From contig DJXW01000020.1 of NCBI GenBank assembly GCA_002449845.1, positions 1 to 49,127 of the forward strand: a stretch of DNA of 49,127 nt, written 5' to 3'. Each line of letters begins with the position of its first letter. Positions within the stretch are counted from its first letter, which is position 1. The position numbers and the translations under genes are program-made. Positions 1-8,789 of the stretch are shown piece after piece. The notes under the pieces were generated by a model. That model had not been told where the DNA came from, searched no databases, and was given only the letters and a program-made list of their open reading frames with translations. Source of the DNA: Prevotella sp. UBA6994 (lineage in GTDB: Bacteria > Bacteroidota > Bacteroidia > Bacteroidales > Bacteroidaceae).

Positions 1-111
1 TTGAATTTTTAACGAACTATTGAACAAAGCTTCCTATGCTTATTTTTTATGATGTCAATAAAAATATAATTGTTGTTTTCATGGTGTTTAAAATAGATTG
101 TTATTGATTTG

Positions 112-165
112 AAAAAATCAGGTCGGTGTGCCGTTTGATTACTCATATAAGGCACACCTCCCTGA
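112..165 (-). terminator. Rho-independent terminator of the DUF3244 gene
   Basis: Read on the minus strand, TCAGGGAGGTGTGCC pairs with GGCACACCGACCTGA around a loop of about 18 nt, and the stem is followed directly by TTTTTTC. It lies just past the stop codon at 198, so it should end the transcript of the DUF3244 gene and probably of the TPR gene upstream of it. Confidence 0.8.
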
Positions 166-197
166 CGGGACATTATATAATAAATGTTTAGAAGTAT

Positions 198-578
198 CTA
201 CAGTAGGTTAATCGAGCCATAAAAGAGGTAGTAGCCACGGATGATTTGGATGGTGTAATCGCCTGAGAAGGTTGACGGAAGCACCAACGAGGTAGTACCC
301 GTGGGAATCACCAATGTATAAACCACCACGTCGTTCTCGTCCACGATGTTCAGCGTACAGCCGTCACATGGGGTGTCGAAGTACAAGGTGTGATTTTCAA
401 GTGAAACACTTGGTACTTGTATGGGGGATTTCGGTAAAGGTTGGGGATAATTCGTAGGATCCTCCCATTGTACAGAAACATTAAGAGCAATGTTTTTGCA
501 AACTTTTGCAGTTGCTCCTAAAGCGTGTCCTGTCATAAGTGTAACGCTTAAAAAAATAATTAAAATATAATTTCTCAT
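198..578 (-). CDS. DUF3244 family small secreted protein
   Basis: A 126-residue protein with a signal peptide (about residues 1-21, ending ALG-A). The mature domain is beta-rich with the layout of DUF3244 proteins, short Ig-like secreted proteins of unknown function in Bacteroidales. Visible landmarks are the PxxPIQVPSVSLENHTLYF stretch (about 50-68), a VVYTLVIP strand (84-91), LPSTFSGDYTIQI (100-112) and a closing FYGSINL strand. It has its own promoter (604-635) and a strong terminator (112-165). A gene for a TPR protein with a putative DNA-binding end lies upstream in the same direction, an arrangement I recall as common in Bacteroides. The function is not known. Confidence 0.75.
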   Translation of the reverse strand: MRNYILIIFLSVTLMTGHALGATAKVCKNIALNVSVQWEDPTNYPQPLPKSPIQVPSVSLENHTLYFDTPCDGCTLNIVDENDVVVYTLVIPTGTTSLVLPSTFSGDYTIQIIRGYYLFYGSINLL

Positions 579-603
579 AAGCTTTATAATTTAAAGTTCA
601 TGA

Positions 604-635
604 CAAAATTACAAAGCACATTTATTCAATGCAAA
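604..635 (-). promoter_or_regulatory. Bacteroidota-type promoter for the DUF3244 gene
   Basis: On the minus strand, TTTG (635-632) is separated by exactly 20 bp from TAATTTTG (611-604), matching the Bacteroidota -33/-7 consensus TTTG-N19-21-TAnnTTTG. The -7 box lies 25 bp upstream of the start codon. Confidence 0.75.
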
Positions 636-699
636 TTTTATGATTTCACATATTTCACGTTTTTAATATTTGTGTTGATTATCAGCTCGTTATGAATAA

Positions 700-2346
700 T
701 TACAATATATCTATTTTGTTAATTTGTTCGTTGAAATCTTTGGCGGTTCCTTCCATTTTAAACATTTTATGCAACAATCTCACACGGAGATTAGACAATG
801 ATTGAGCAGAAGAATCCATCAAGGTTGCAATTTCAGAAGGTATGAATTGCAGTCTGATTAGTATGCAAAGATTGGTTTCCTTTAAATTGATTTTTTCATT
901 TTTTTCAGACAAGGCTTTTATAAAATTAGGCATAAATACATTAACGAATCCACGTAATGTATTCCATTCCGCCATACCTGCTTTCTGTCCTTTTGCTGCC
1001 ATGTCGTGAAATTTGATTACTATATCTGTAGATAGTAACGTTTCTTCCATTTCCCAAAACTGGGATTGAGAGTCTATATCATGTAATGAAGATAAGGTTT
1101 GACGCAATACCTCCATCTCTTTTTCTTTTTCTTGGACATAATTGCTTAGATTGTCCTTTTGTCTCGACAATTGTTCATATTCATTTTTTATATGGGTGTA
1201 ATTCAGTAAGTATTGATTATACTCTGCATTTAATTTAATTATTCGTTCCTTGTTTTTCTGTTTAATGCGCCTGATAGCCATATATGATAGCAAAACTATT
1301 AAGAGCAAAACCATTGATAATATAATTGCTACCAATTTTGTCTTTTCCATCCTCACTTTGCTTTGTTCAGCTTTTCGTAAATGTAACTGATAATTATAAG
1401 CACTTTGAGATTGGATGATAGCATCTGTTTTCATGATTTTAAGAGAAGAGTCTGTTAATTGCGTGTACAAATCTGCATATTTGCAAATTGAATCTTTCAA
1501 TCCCATCTTCTTGTATAGGTCAAACAGTCCATGGGACAAAACAAGACGGTGGGATGCTCCCTTACATAATATTTGGCTACGCTTGTAATAGTATAATGCG
1601 GAATCTATTTTTCCAGTTTCCATATAATAGCGACCTAAATTAGCATAAAACAATCCCAAGGTATTCCCTTCTCGTCCATTCCTTTCGTCAAAACTTTCAC
1701 AATTGAACTTATCAATATATTTTTTAGCATTTATGTAATCATGGGACTCTAATGCTGTACGAATGGGAAGCATTACAGAGTATGAAATAGATTTTTGGTC
1801 TTTTTCCAAACTTGACAATTTGTCTGAAATAATGAATACACTGTCAACTTGTCCAAGTTCATAGAATGAAACGGCAAGCCTTTGATGATATATGAAACTA
1901 CTAATAGTGTCATTGAGCATTATCGCATACTGATTTGCTTTCTTTAATTCAGTTGCTCCCTCTATGGGAAGATTTTGTTTTTGGAATATTTCAGACATTT
2001 GCCCATGGATAACCATCAACTGGTAAAAATCACAATCTTTGTCGGTGGTATCCGCCATTTCCATTGCTTGTTGATAGCATTTAAGGGCTTGTGGTGCATC
2101 TCCTATATCACAGTAAACGCGTCCTTTCAGGTAATGCGCCATCATCTTTTCGTTGGCGTTGCCGTGGTGGTCGAAGAAGCTGACCAAGGAATCTACCGTG
2201 GGCAGCCATGCCTCGGTGAATACCGTGTCGGCACGGTTGCACTGGCTCACGTAGCTGAGCCTTTGGCGCATCGCCTCGTTGTCGGTGCATGAGGCAAGCA
2301 CCATAGCCATGAGAAATACCGAAATGATGTGTATGATGTATTTCAT
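700..2346 (-). CDS. TPR lipoprotein/membrane regulator with C-terminal helical domain
   Basis: About 548 residues. I place the start at the ATG at 2346 rather than the GTG at 2361, because a good lipoprotein signal follows at once (lipobox LASC). The periplasmic part holds TPR-like helical repeats up to about residue 320. One transmembrane segment follows (LVAIILSMVLLLIVLLSYMA), then a coiled coil, then a C-terminal helical domain with the LuxR/CsgD-like layout '..IPSEIATLMDSSAQSLSNLRVRLLHKMF'. That architecture is known from Bacteroidales sensor-regulators that couple periplasmic TPRs to a cytosolic DNA-binding end. Lipidation and a cytosolic end both fit only if the signal acts as a membrane anchor; a cleaved signal would leave the lipid in addition to the TM. 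The 5' 200 bp are clearly more GC-rich than the rest. It lies 25 bp after the permease gene. Confidence 0.7.
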   Translation of the reverse strand: MKYIIHIISVFLMAMVLASCTDNEAMRQRLSYVSQCNRADTVFTEAWLPTVDSLVSFFDHHGNANEKMMAHYLKGRVYCDIGDAPQALKCYQQAMEMADTTDKDCDFYQLMVIHGQMSEIFQKQNLPIEGATELKKANQYAIMLNDTISSFIYHQRLAVSFYELGQVDSVFIISDKLSSLEKDQKSISYSVMLPIRTALESHDYINAKKYIDKFNCESFDERNGREGNTLGLFYANLGRYYMETGKIDSALYYYKRSQILCKGASHRLVLSHGLFDLYKKMGLKDSICKYADLYTQLTDSSLKIMKTDAIIQSQSAYNYQLHLRKAEQSKVRMEKTKLVAIILSMVLLLIVLLSYMAIRRIKQKNKERIIKLNAEYNQYLLNYTHIKNEYEQLSRQKDNLSNYVQEKEKEMEVLRQTLSSLHDIDSQSQFWEMEETLLSTDIVIKFHDMAAKGQKAGMAEWNTLRGFVNVFMPNFIKALSEKNEKINLKETNLCILIRLQFIPSEIATLMDSSAQSLSNLRVRLLHKMFKMEGTAKDFNEQINKIDIL

Positions 2347-2371
2347 GGTTGCAAAGGACACACTCTAATTA

Positions 2372-3664
2372 TCATGATTCATTCTCCTTTTTACCAAAAT
2401 CAGAATCTATTTTCAAAAATGAGGTAACGAGGAATGTCACGATGCAACATACCATGACAATGATGAAGAAATGGCGATAGCCCACTGCCTCTTGCAATGC
2501 ACCGGCAAACAAACCAGGTATCATCATCGACAATGCCATGAACGCAGTACACAAGGCATAATGGCTGGTCTTAAACTGTCCCCTACTATAATAAATAAGG
2601 TATAGCATATAAGCAGTAAAGCCAAAACCATATCCAAACTGTTCAATGAACACACAAACGTTGATGACCATCAGATTGCTGTTTAGAGCATAACTCAGAT
2701 AGACATATACTATATCGGGCAGCGTAATGGCACACACCATTGGCCAAAGCCACTTTTTGAGACCATCCTTACCGGCACAAATACCGCCAAGGATACCACC
2801 AAGCGTAAGACCTATCACGCCCACCGTTCCTTGCACCAATCCATATTCTTGTGGCGATAATCCCATACCACCATTATGTGAGGCATCAATGAGGAACAAA
2901 GCAGACACTTTTGCCAACAAGCCCTCGGGCATACGATACAACAGCATGAAAAGAATACCTACCAACACCTGCTCTTTCTTGAAAAAAGTCTTGATGGTGT
3001 TCACGAACTCCTTCCATATCGTATTGGCGTTTACGTCATTGCGAGCCGTATCTTCAGTAGGAGTAGGCAAAACATAATGATGCCAAAGCCACAAGGCTAT
3101 AAATATTCCCGTCACACCATAAAACATCAAACTCCAAGAATAAGATATACTGTTGCGGTAAATCACCTGTAAGTTACCGGCAATCATGACCAACACGCCC
3201 TGTCCGAAAATTGTTGCCAAACGATAAAATGTTGACCTTATCCCTACAAACCATGCCTGATTGTGCGTGTCGAGTCCTAACATATAAAAACCATCAGCCG
3301 CAATATCGTGAGTAGCAGAAGCAAACGCCATCACCCAAAAGAAAAACAGCGTACCTTGCAACCAAAACGACGTAGGAATCATAAATGCCACGCCACCGAA
3401 TGCCGCTCCTATCAGCAACTCCATAGTAACAATCCACCAACGTTTGGTCTTGATCAAGTCAATGAACGGACTCCATAGCGGTTTGATAACCCAAGGCAAG
3501 TAAAGCCATGAGGTGTAAAACGTGATTTCCGTATTACTCAATCCCAATTGTTTGTACAATATCAGGGATATTGTCATTACCGCCACATAGGGCAATCCTT
3601 CCGCGAAATACAGGGTGGGTACCCAACTCCAAGGATTTTTTTGTATCTGTTTCATTTTAATCAT
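2372..3664 (-). CDS. AmpG-like MFS permease (PAT family)
   Basis: A 430-residue, roughly 12-helix membrane protein. The N terminus 'PTLYFAEGLPYVAVMTISLILYKQ' and the following 'SWLYLPWVIKPLWSPFIDLIKTKRWWI' are characteristic of the AmpG branch of the major facilitator superfamily, whose members import anhydro-muropeptides for cell-wall recycling. The start at 3664 is preceded by AAAGGGA, one of the few Shine-Dalgarno-like sites in the window. The gene begins 10 bp after the four-domain SpoIID fusion gene and is probably cotranscribed with it, which fits a role in peptidoglycan fragment uptake. The family is well supported; the substrate is inferred. Confidence 0.8.
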   Translation of the reverse strand: MIKMKQIQKNPWSWVPTLYFAEGLPYVAVMTISLILYKQLGLSNTEITFYTSWLYLPWVIKPLWSPFIDLIKTKRWWIVTMELLIGAAFGGVAFMIPTSFWLQGTLFFFWVMAFASATHDIAADGFYMLGLDTHNQAWFVGIRSTFYRLATIFGQGVLVMIAGNLQVIYRNSISYSWSLMFYGVTGIFIALWLWHHYVLPTPTEDTARNDVNANTIWKEFVNTIKTFFKKEQVLVGILFMLLYRMPEGLLAKVSALFLIDASHNGGMGLSPQEYGLVQGTVGVIGLTLGGILGGICAGKDGLKKWLWPMVCAITLPDIVYVYLSYALNSNLMVINVCVFIEQFGYGFGFTAYMLYLIYYSRGQFKTSHYALCTAFMALSMMIPGLFAGALQEAVGYRHFFIIVMVCCIVTFLVTSFLKIDSDFGKKENES

Positions 3665-3674
3665 TGATTTCCCT

Positions 3675-6600
3675 TTATTGATAAATTTGTTTCACATCTG
3701 CATTTTTGTAATAATGCAATAATATTTCTTTGTATTGATAACCTTTCTCACCCATCATGGCAGCACCCACTTGGCACAAGCCAACACCATGCCCCCATCC
3801 GGCACCAATAAATTCAAAACGATTGGCGTGTTTATCCACTACGAAGGCAGAGCTATACAAATGGGTTTCACTCAAAGCTCTACGTATCTCCAACTCTTTT
3901 CCGATGGTGAAAGTACGCTTCGTACCGACGATTTTCAATTTTGATATTCTTCCACTCTTGCCCCTCTCCAAAGGAATCAAATCTACAATGTCGCCAAAAT
4001 CCATTTTCAGTTTGTCACTAACCAATTTCGACAATTCCTTTTGGGTATAGGTTACTCGCCAGCGATAAAATTCCGTCGTCTCTTGGTCGTAGTGATTAAG
4101 CACCTGTGACAGCACTTGCCTGTCTTGGGTGTTACAGAATGATTCGGGAGCATGTCTAATCCATTCTTCCGCATTTTTCTCTACGGTCAGATCAGGAAGT
4201 TCGCCATTGCCATCACGTACGGAAAGCAGATAAGGCACACGAGTATCCTCCCAGCAGAATTGATACTCCTCCGTTACGCCACCACAACACTTGCTGAAAC
4301 GAGCATCACAAATCTCTCCCTCAGACATCAACACCTGTCCTCTCGTGGCCTTTACTGCTTCCATCACCTTATTGTCGGTTTTCATGGTAATACCTTGGTA
4401 ACGCTGGCAATGGTCATCGGCACAAACGTCAAATATCGTATGGTCTTCACGGTCGTACCAACGAATCAGTTCGTCATCTTTCTTGATGAAGGAAAAGAAA
4501 TTATTGCCGTTTTCCAAGTTTTTTTGACGTTTGTCCATCTGCGCCAAGAGCCAACTACGAGAAATGACAGCGTGAGCTTTCAACAGTTCGAGAGAAGACG
4601 TAGCTTTCATCTCACTTGAGATGACACTCTCTAAATAACTCTCTACGGGTAATTCATTGATGGCACATATCTTGTCAGCCTCGACCACCAATCGTAACAT
4701 TCCCTGGAATGTTTGGGTCTCTTTTCTTTCCCAATGGAAATTCACGCCAATGGTAACATCTTTCAAGGAGAAAGAGTCGTCAAGTGATTTGGGGATGAAT
4801 GCCAACTCACGGTATTGGTTTCCTTTCCAGAGGATTCCTCCTTCGGAGAACTCCACTTCTTGGTCGCCTACCAACTCCTCGCCTTTCGCTATATATGGGG
4901 CATTGAGCGAGAAACAGATTTTCTGTCCACTTACGATGCCTACCCTCACGCAAGGCTCCTTACGGAAACGTTCTGACACCTCAGACAACGGTGATTCAGC
5001 ATCAAACTGATTTCTCAGATGCTTTACCAACAAAGACATGTCATTCTCGTCAATACTACACTCTCTCAAGATGTCAACTGCTAACTCTGGTGTTATCCTA
5101 TCAAAGTCGTTCTGTCGGGGTGTAATCAACAGGCCCGACATATCCAACGCTCCAGGACTTACCATCAATTGGTTGTCACCTTCTTCATAATAACAATCAG
5201 GACGGTGTTTCTTGCGTGGGAAGACCACCGACAAGAAATCATCTCCTTGCTTCCATGACACAATATTCATCATGGGCTCTTTCTTCCTCAATGTGGAGTT
5301 TCGTGATTCATCAAGCACCTTATACAACTTTCTGAACAAAGACACGTCAGTGGACTCGTGTCTGCTTTTGATGACAAAGGCAGGACAAACGAAATCATTG
5401 ATTTGTGCCAAGTATTCCTGTTCGTTCACGGTGCATATCACTTCCAGTTTCCTACTGAGGCGTTGCCATCCCGCTTGAATGGGCAACACATCGCTGGTGC
5501 CGGCTTGCAAGTGTAAATGATCTGGTGCAGAAGCCCCACATTCAGGACCATTGTAGAAGACAGTCAGCTCAGGATAAGTCTTCAACAACTTATGTATCTC
5601 ATTGTAATATTCGAATATCTGCTGTGGAAGATGTTTTTTGGCGGGTATCGTAAAATGAGTGGGTAAGATGGGGAAAGGATTGATAAGCAATTCAAAACGC
5701 TCATCCACTGATTTGGAGATTTGATTAAGTGGACGATTCTTCAAGCATAAGAAGCAAGGACGTTCCGCCAAAGTCTTCTTATCAATCTTTGCTCCTGTAG
5801 ATACCATACGGGCTGGATTCCACTGCACTTTCAAGGTATTGTCACCATACGACAACTCGCGTGTCTGCACATGAGCCAAATCCCGATAATGCCTTTGAGC
5901 ATCATCCCACTTTTCTAATTGTCGATTGAAGAAACGTTGCAAGCCACCATCTGAATGTTCTTCCGTTTTTCCTTGATACAATTGTTGACGTGCCAAAATC
6001 TCCATTGTTCGCAATCTATCCTTGTAGAGATTGTTAGCATTTACCTTCTCGATGCTCAATGCTGCATCGCTGTTGCCTCCCCATCGTCTGCAAAGATACA
6101 ATTCGGTATAAATCCTACCTATACGATACTTGCGTGAGAATGCCAATCCCAAAGCGTAATCTTCGCCATAACTGGTATTAGGGAAGCGAATTTGACGAAC
6201 CAATGGGGTAAAAAACGCACGAGGCGCACCCAAACCATTGATACGTAAAGCATTGTTGGGTCCGTTATCATCCGTCCATTCACGATGGTCAATGAGTCCT
6301 GGCGGTAACGTGTTCAAATCGAAATCACACATCCTGTAACTTCCAATCACCATCCCAGCCTTTTGTTTGCGGAAGGTATCTACTACTTGTTGAAGCGCTT
6401 GGGGAGAAGAATACAAATCATCGGAATCCAATTGAACGGCAAACCTACCACATCGGTCATCATTGACAGCCACATTCCAACATCCTCCTATACCCAAGTC
6501 TCTGCGTTGAGGAATGATGTGGATAAGCTGTGTCTTGTTTCTCGGATTGGTCTTATCATTGATGATGGTTTCCAAGATTTCACCCGTGCAGTCTGTGGAA

Positions 6601-7469
6601 TGATTATCTACAACTATGACATTATATTTAAAGCTCGTCTTTTGCGATAAAGCGGAGTTAACCGCATCGGCAATGGTCTTTTCTCGATTATACACGGGGA
6701 TGACAACAGATGCTTCAAACTCAAAATTCTGCTCATTGATGTCAACATCCACGTAAGAGGTGGTATCTACTTTCGCACCAATAGCATCCAAATGTGCCGT
6801 TGCCACCTGCTCCATCTCTATTTGCACCTCCCTATTGCGAGGATTTACATAGTCAAACTGCTTCTCTCCACTTTTTCGGGTATCAAGTTCCACCTCCGTA
6901 TAAAGACATTCATTGATATGGAAAAGGTCACCACTCCTACTCAAGAACAACCGCAAGTCGTAAACGCCTGCATATTGATAATCTCCGATGGACACCTGCA
7001 TGGCATAATCGTGCAAGCACTGTGATTTAACGAGAATCAACTGCCCGAAATCGAAATCATCCCTGACACTGCCTAACTGATAGTCTATGGCAGGATGGAT
7101 GGTAATGCTTTCCACACCTTCCCTTGCTTCATATCTATCACTATAAACCATGGCTGCATCTGTATCACATGCCGTTCGTAAGAAACGGTCGAGTGCATAC
7201 AGTCCCAATCTCACTGGCGTAGTTTTCAAACTCCATAGTACGTAGTCGGCTTCCGTATCTTGTTCTATAGCCAAGACCGTTTGTGTAGATGTGAGACTAT
7301 CTACCACTAAATAATTACAATCACGAGGTGCGGCATTTTTCTGAGCAAATTCCTCAGATACCAACAAATGAATATGGTGTATGGTCTTATCCTGACGAAG
7401 CACGTCAAGCAACTCTTCCATGACATGAATATCATCGCAAGGTAAGAAACAATCTATTTTTTCTCTCAT
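3675..7469 (-). CDS. Four-part fusion: GT2-like, GT2, DUF4922 (HIT-like), SpoIID/LytB
   Basis: A 1264-residue protein with no clear signal peptide. Residues 1-230 resemble a degenerate GT2 fold. Residues 253-465 form a GT2 glycosyltransferase with VVIPVYNRE (255-263), VVDNHSTD (286-293) and the nucleotide-binding DSDD (348-351). Residues about 540-830 are DUF4922, a galactose-1-phosphate uridylyltransferase/HIT relative, with CFLC (572-575) and the HxHxQ signature HLHLQ (651-655). Residues about 840-1260 are SpoIID/LytB: ISSEM with the expected catalytic Glu953, AHAVISRSW (965-973), CCGG (1061-1064) and GWGHGVGLCQVGA (1224-1236). SpoIID proteins are lytic transglycosylases acting on denuded glycan strands. 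Its partner is the AmpG-like permease 10 bp downstream. How a cytosolic-looking GT2/HIT part joins a wall-cleaving domain is unclear. Confidence 0.8.
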   Translation of the reverse strand: MREKIDCFLPCDDIHVMEELLDVLRQDKTIHHIHLLVSEEFAQKNAAPRDCNYLVVDSLTSTQTVLAIEQDTEADYVLWSLKTTPVRLGLYALDRFLRTACDTDAAMVYSDRYEAREGVESITIHPAIDYQLGSVRDDFDFGQLILVKSQCLHDYAMQVSIGDYQYAGVYDLRLFLSRSGDLFHINECLYTEVELDTRKSGEKQFDYVNPRNREVQIEMEQVATAHLDAIGAKVDTTSYVDVDINEQNFEFEASVVIPVYNREKTIADAVNSALSQKTSFKYNVIVVDNHSTDCTGEILETIINDKTNPRNKTQLIHIIPQRRDLGIGGCWNVAVNDDRCGRFAVQLDSDDLYSSPQALQQVVDTFRKQKAGMVIGSYRMCDFDLNTLPPGLIDHREWTDDNGPNNALRINGLGAPRAFFTPLVRQIRFPNTSYGEDYALGLAFSRKYRIGRIYTELYLCRRWGGNSDAALSIEKVNANNLYKDRLRTMEILARQQLYQGKTEEHSDGGLQRFFNRQLEKWDDAQRHYRDLAHVQTRELSYGDNTLKVQWNPARMVSTGAKIDKKTLAERPCFLCLKNRPLNQISKSVDERFELLINPFPILPTHFTIPAKKHLPQQIFEYYNEIHKLLKTYPELTVFYNGPECGASAPDHLHLQAGTSDVLPIQAGWQRLSRKLEVICTVNEQEYLAQINDFVCPAFVIKSRHESTDVSLFRKLYKVLDESRNSTLRKKEPMMNIVSWKQGDDFLSVVFPRKKHRPDCYYEEGDNQLMVSPGALDMSGLLITPRQNDFDRITPELAVDILRECSIDENDMSLLVKHLRNQFDAESPLSEVSERFRKEPCVRVGIVSGQKICFSLNAPYIAKGEELVGDQEVEFSEGGILWKGNQYRELAFIPKSLDDSFSLKDVTIGVNFHWERKETQTFQGMLRLVVEADKICAINELPVESYLESVISSEMKATSSLELLKAHAVISRSWLLAQMDKRQKNLENGNNFFSFIKKDDELIRWYDREDHTIFDVCADDHCQRYQGITMKTDNKVMEAVKATRGQVLMSEGEICDARFSKCCGGVTEEYQFCWEDTRVPYLLSVRDGNGELPDLTVEKNAEEWIRHAPESFCNTQDRQVLSQVLNHYDQETTEFYRWRVTYTQKELSKLVSDKLKMDFGDIVDLIPLERGKSGRISKLKIVGTKRTFTIGKELEIRRALSETHLYSSAFVVDKHANRFEFIGAGWGHGVGLCQVGAAMMGEKGYQYKEILLHYYKNADVKQIYQ

Positions 7470-7491
7470 AGATAAACGTGTTTATTTAGTG

Positions 7492-7523
7492 CAAAAATAC
7501 AAAAAAATGACATTTTAAGCAAA
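7492..7523 (-). promoter_or_regulatory. Promoter of the fusion-permease operon
   Basis: On the minus strand, TTTG (7523-7520) is followed after exactly 20 bp by TATTTTTG (7499-7492), a full match to the Bacteroidota consensus, 22 bp before the start codon at 7469. Confidence 0.8.
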
Positions 7524-7583
7524 CTTGACACATGGAAATGCGTTAATCTTATGAAAATGCTCGTTTTTTACAATGATTATTCG

Positions 7584-7591
7584 TACTTTTG
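7584..7591 (+). promoter_or_regulatory. -7 box of the rlmN promoter
   Basis: TACTTTTG matches TAnnTTTG 24 bp before the rlmN start. No clean TTTG was found at the -33 position; the region there is T-rich. It faces away from the promoter of the fusion gene. Confidence 0.6.
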
Positions 7592-7615
7592 CCAACATAA
7601 GGCAAAAAAAAGAAC

Positions 7616-8701
7616 ATGGAATTAGACAAGAAAGCCCTTCTCGGTATGTCGCTGACAGAATTGAAAGTTGCCGTGAAAGAATTGGGACTTCCCTCATTCA
7701 CCGCAACACAAATCGTAAAATGGCTGTACGTACAACACGTGAAAAGCATTGACGAAATGACTAACTTGTCTAAAGCCAACCGTGCAAAACTGGCAGAGTT
7801 TTACACGATTGGATGTGCCGACCCTATCGATGCGCAATACTCGAAGGACGGAACCATCAAGTATCTCTTCCCCGTAGCGACAACCTGTCCCATGACAGAA
7901 GAGCATACCCTCACCTCTCACCCCTCACCTCTCACCTCTAATAAATTCGTCGAGACGGTTTACATTCCCGACAAAGACCGTGCTACACTATGTGTGTCTT
8001 GTCAAGTGGGATGTAAGATGAATTGCCTGTTTTGCCAGACGGGAAAGCAGGGATTTGAAGGAAACCTTTCTGCCCGCGATATACTTAACCAAATTTACTC
8101 ATTGCCTCAGCGGGAGTCATTGACCAATATCGTATTCATGGGACAAGGGGAACCAATGGATAATCTTGATAACGTATTGAGAGCAACCGACATACTAACA
8201 GCCGATTATGCCTACGCATGGAGCCCAAGACGCATCACAGTCAGTTCGGTTGGCATCAAGAACAAGTTGAAAAGATTCTTAGACGAAAGTGAATGTCACG
8301 TAGCAATCAGTATGCACTCTCCCATTCCTGAACAACGGGCACAACTCATGCCGGCTGAACGAGGAATGTCTATCAAGGATGTAGTGGAACTATTGCGACA
8401 ATACGACTTCTCCCACCAACGACGACTTTCATTCGAGTACATTCTTTTTGCAGGACTCAATGACTCCATGACTCATGCCCGTGAAATCGTCAGATTGTTA
8501 CACGGATTGGAATGCCGTATCAACCTCATCCGTTTCCATCATATTCCTTCCGTGCCTCTCCATGAAACGGATGAAAAGAAGATGGAATCGTTTAGGGATT
8601 ATCTTACCAATAAAGGGATATTTACGACCATCCGCGCTTCAAGGGGGCAAGACATCTATGCGGCATGTGGACTGTTGAGTACAGCAAAAAAGAATGCCTG
8701 A
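7616..8701 (+). CDS. rlmN: RlmN: 23S rRNA A2503 / tRNA A37 C2-methyltransferase
   Basis: A 361-residue radical-SAM methyltransferase. It transfers a methyl group to C2 of adenine 2503 in 23S rRNA and, in the well-studied family members, of A37 in some tRNAs. The [4Fe-4S]-binding motif is Cys133-x3-Cys137-x2-Cys140 (VGCKMNCLFC), followed by FMGQGEP and SPRRITVSSVGI. The second catalytic cysteine is Cys351 in AACGLL. The unusual part is residues about 90-110 (TTCPMTEEHTLTSHPSPLTS), an insert before the usual FVETVYIP strand, encoded by four tandem 7-bp units (7910-7937). The gene opens a plus-strand run that continues with a pdxA homologue. Confidence 0.93.
   Translation: MELDKKALLGMSLTELKVAVKELGLPSFTATQIVKWLYVQHVKSIDEMTNLSKANRAKLAEFYTIGCADPIDAQYSKDGTIKYLFPVATTCPMTEEHTLTSHPSPLTSNKFVETVYIPDKDRATLCVSCQVGCKMNCLFCQTGKQGFEGNLSARDILNQIYSLPQRESLTNIVFMGQGEPMDNLDNVLRATDILTADYAYAWSPRRITVSSVGIKNKLKRFLDESECHVAISMHSPIPEQRAQLMPAERGMSIKDVVELLRQYDFSHQRRLSFEYILFAGLNDSMTHAREIVRLLHGLECRINLIRFHHIPSVPLHETDEKKMESFRDYLTNKGIFTTIRASRGQDIYAACGLLSTAKKNA
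7910..7937 (+). repeat. Four tandem 7-bp units (CTCACCT) inside rlmN
   Basis: CTCACCT, CTCACCC, CTCACCT, CTCACCT stand head to tail. The unit is not a multiple of three, so gain or loss of one copy would shift the rlmN frame. Confidence 0.9.
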
Positions 8702-8789
8702 CATTTCGTTAATCACGACTCTTAATGAGTCTCTGAATTATATTAAAGTGGAGTAATAACGAAACTTGAACAAAACAAAATAATTGATT

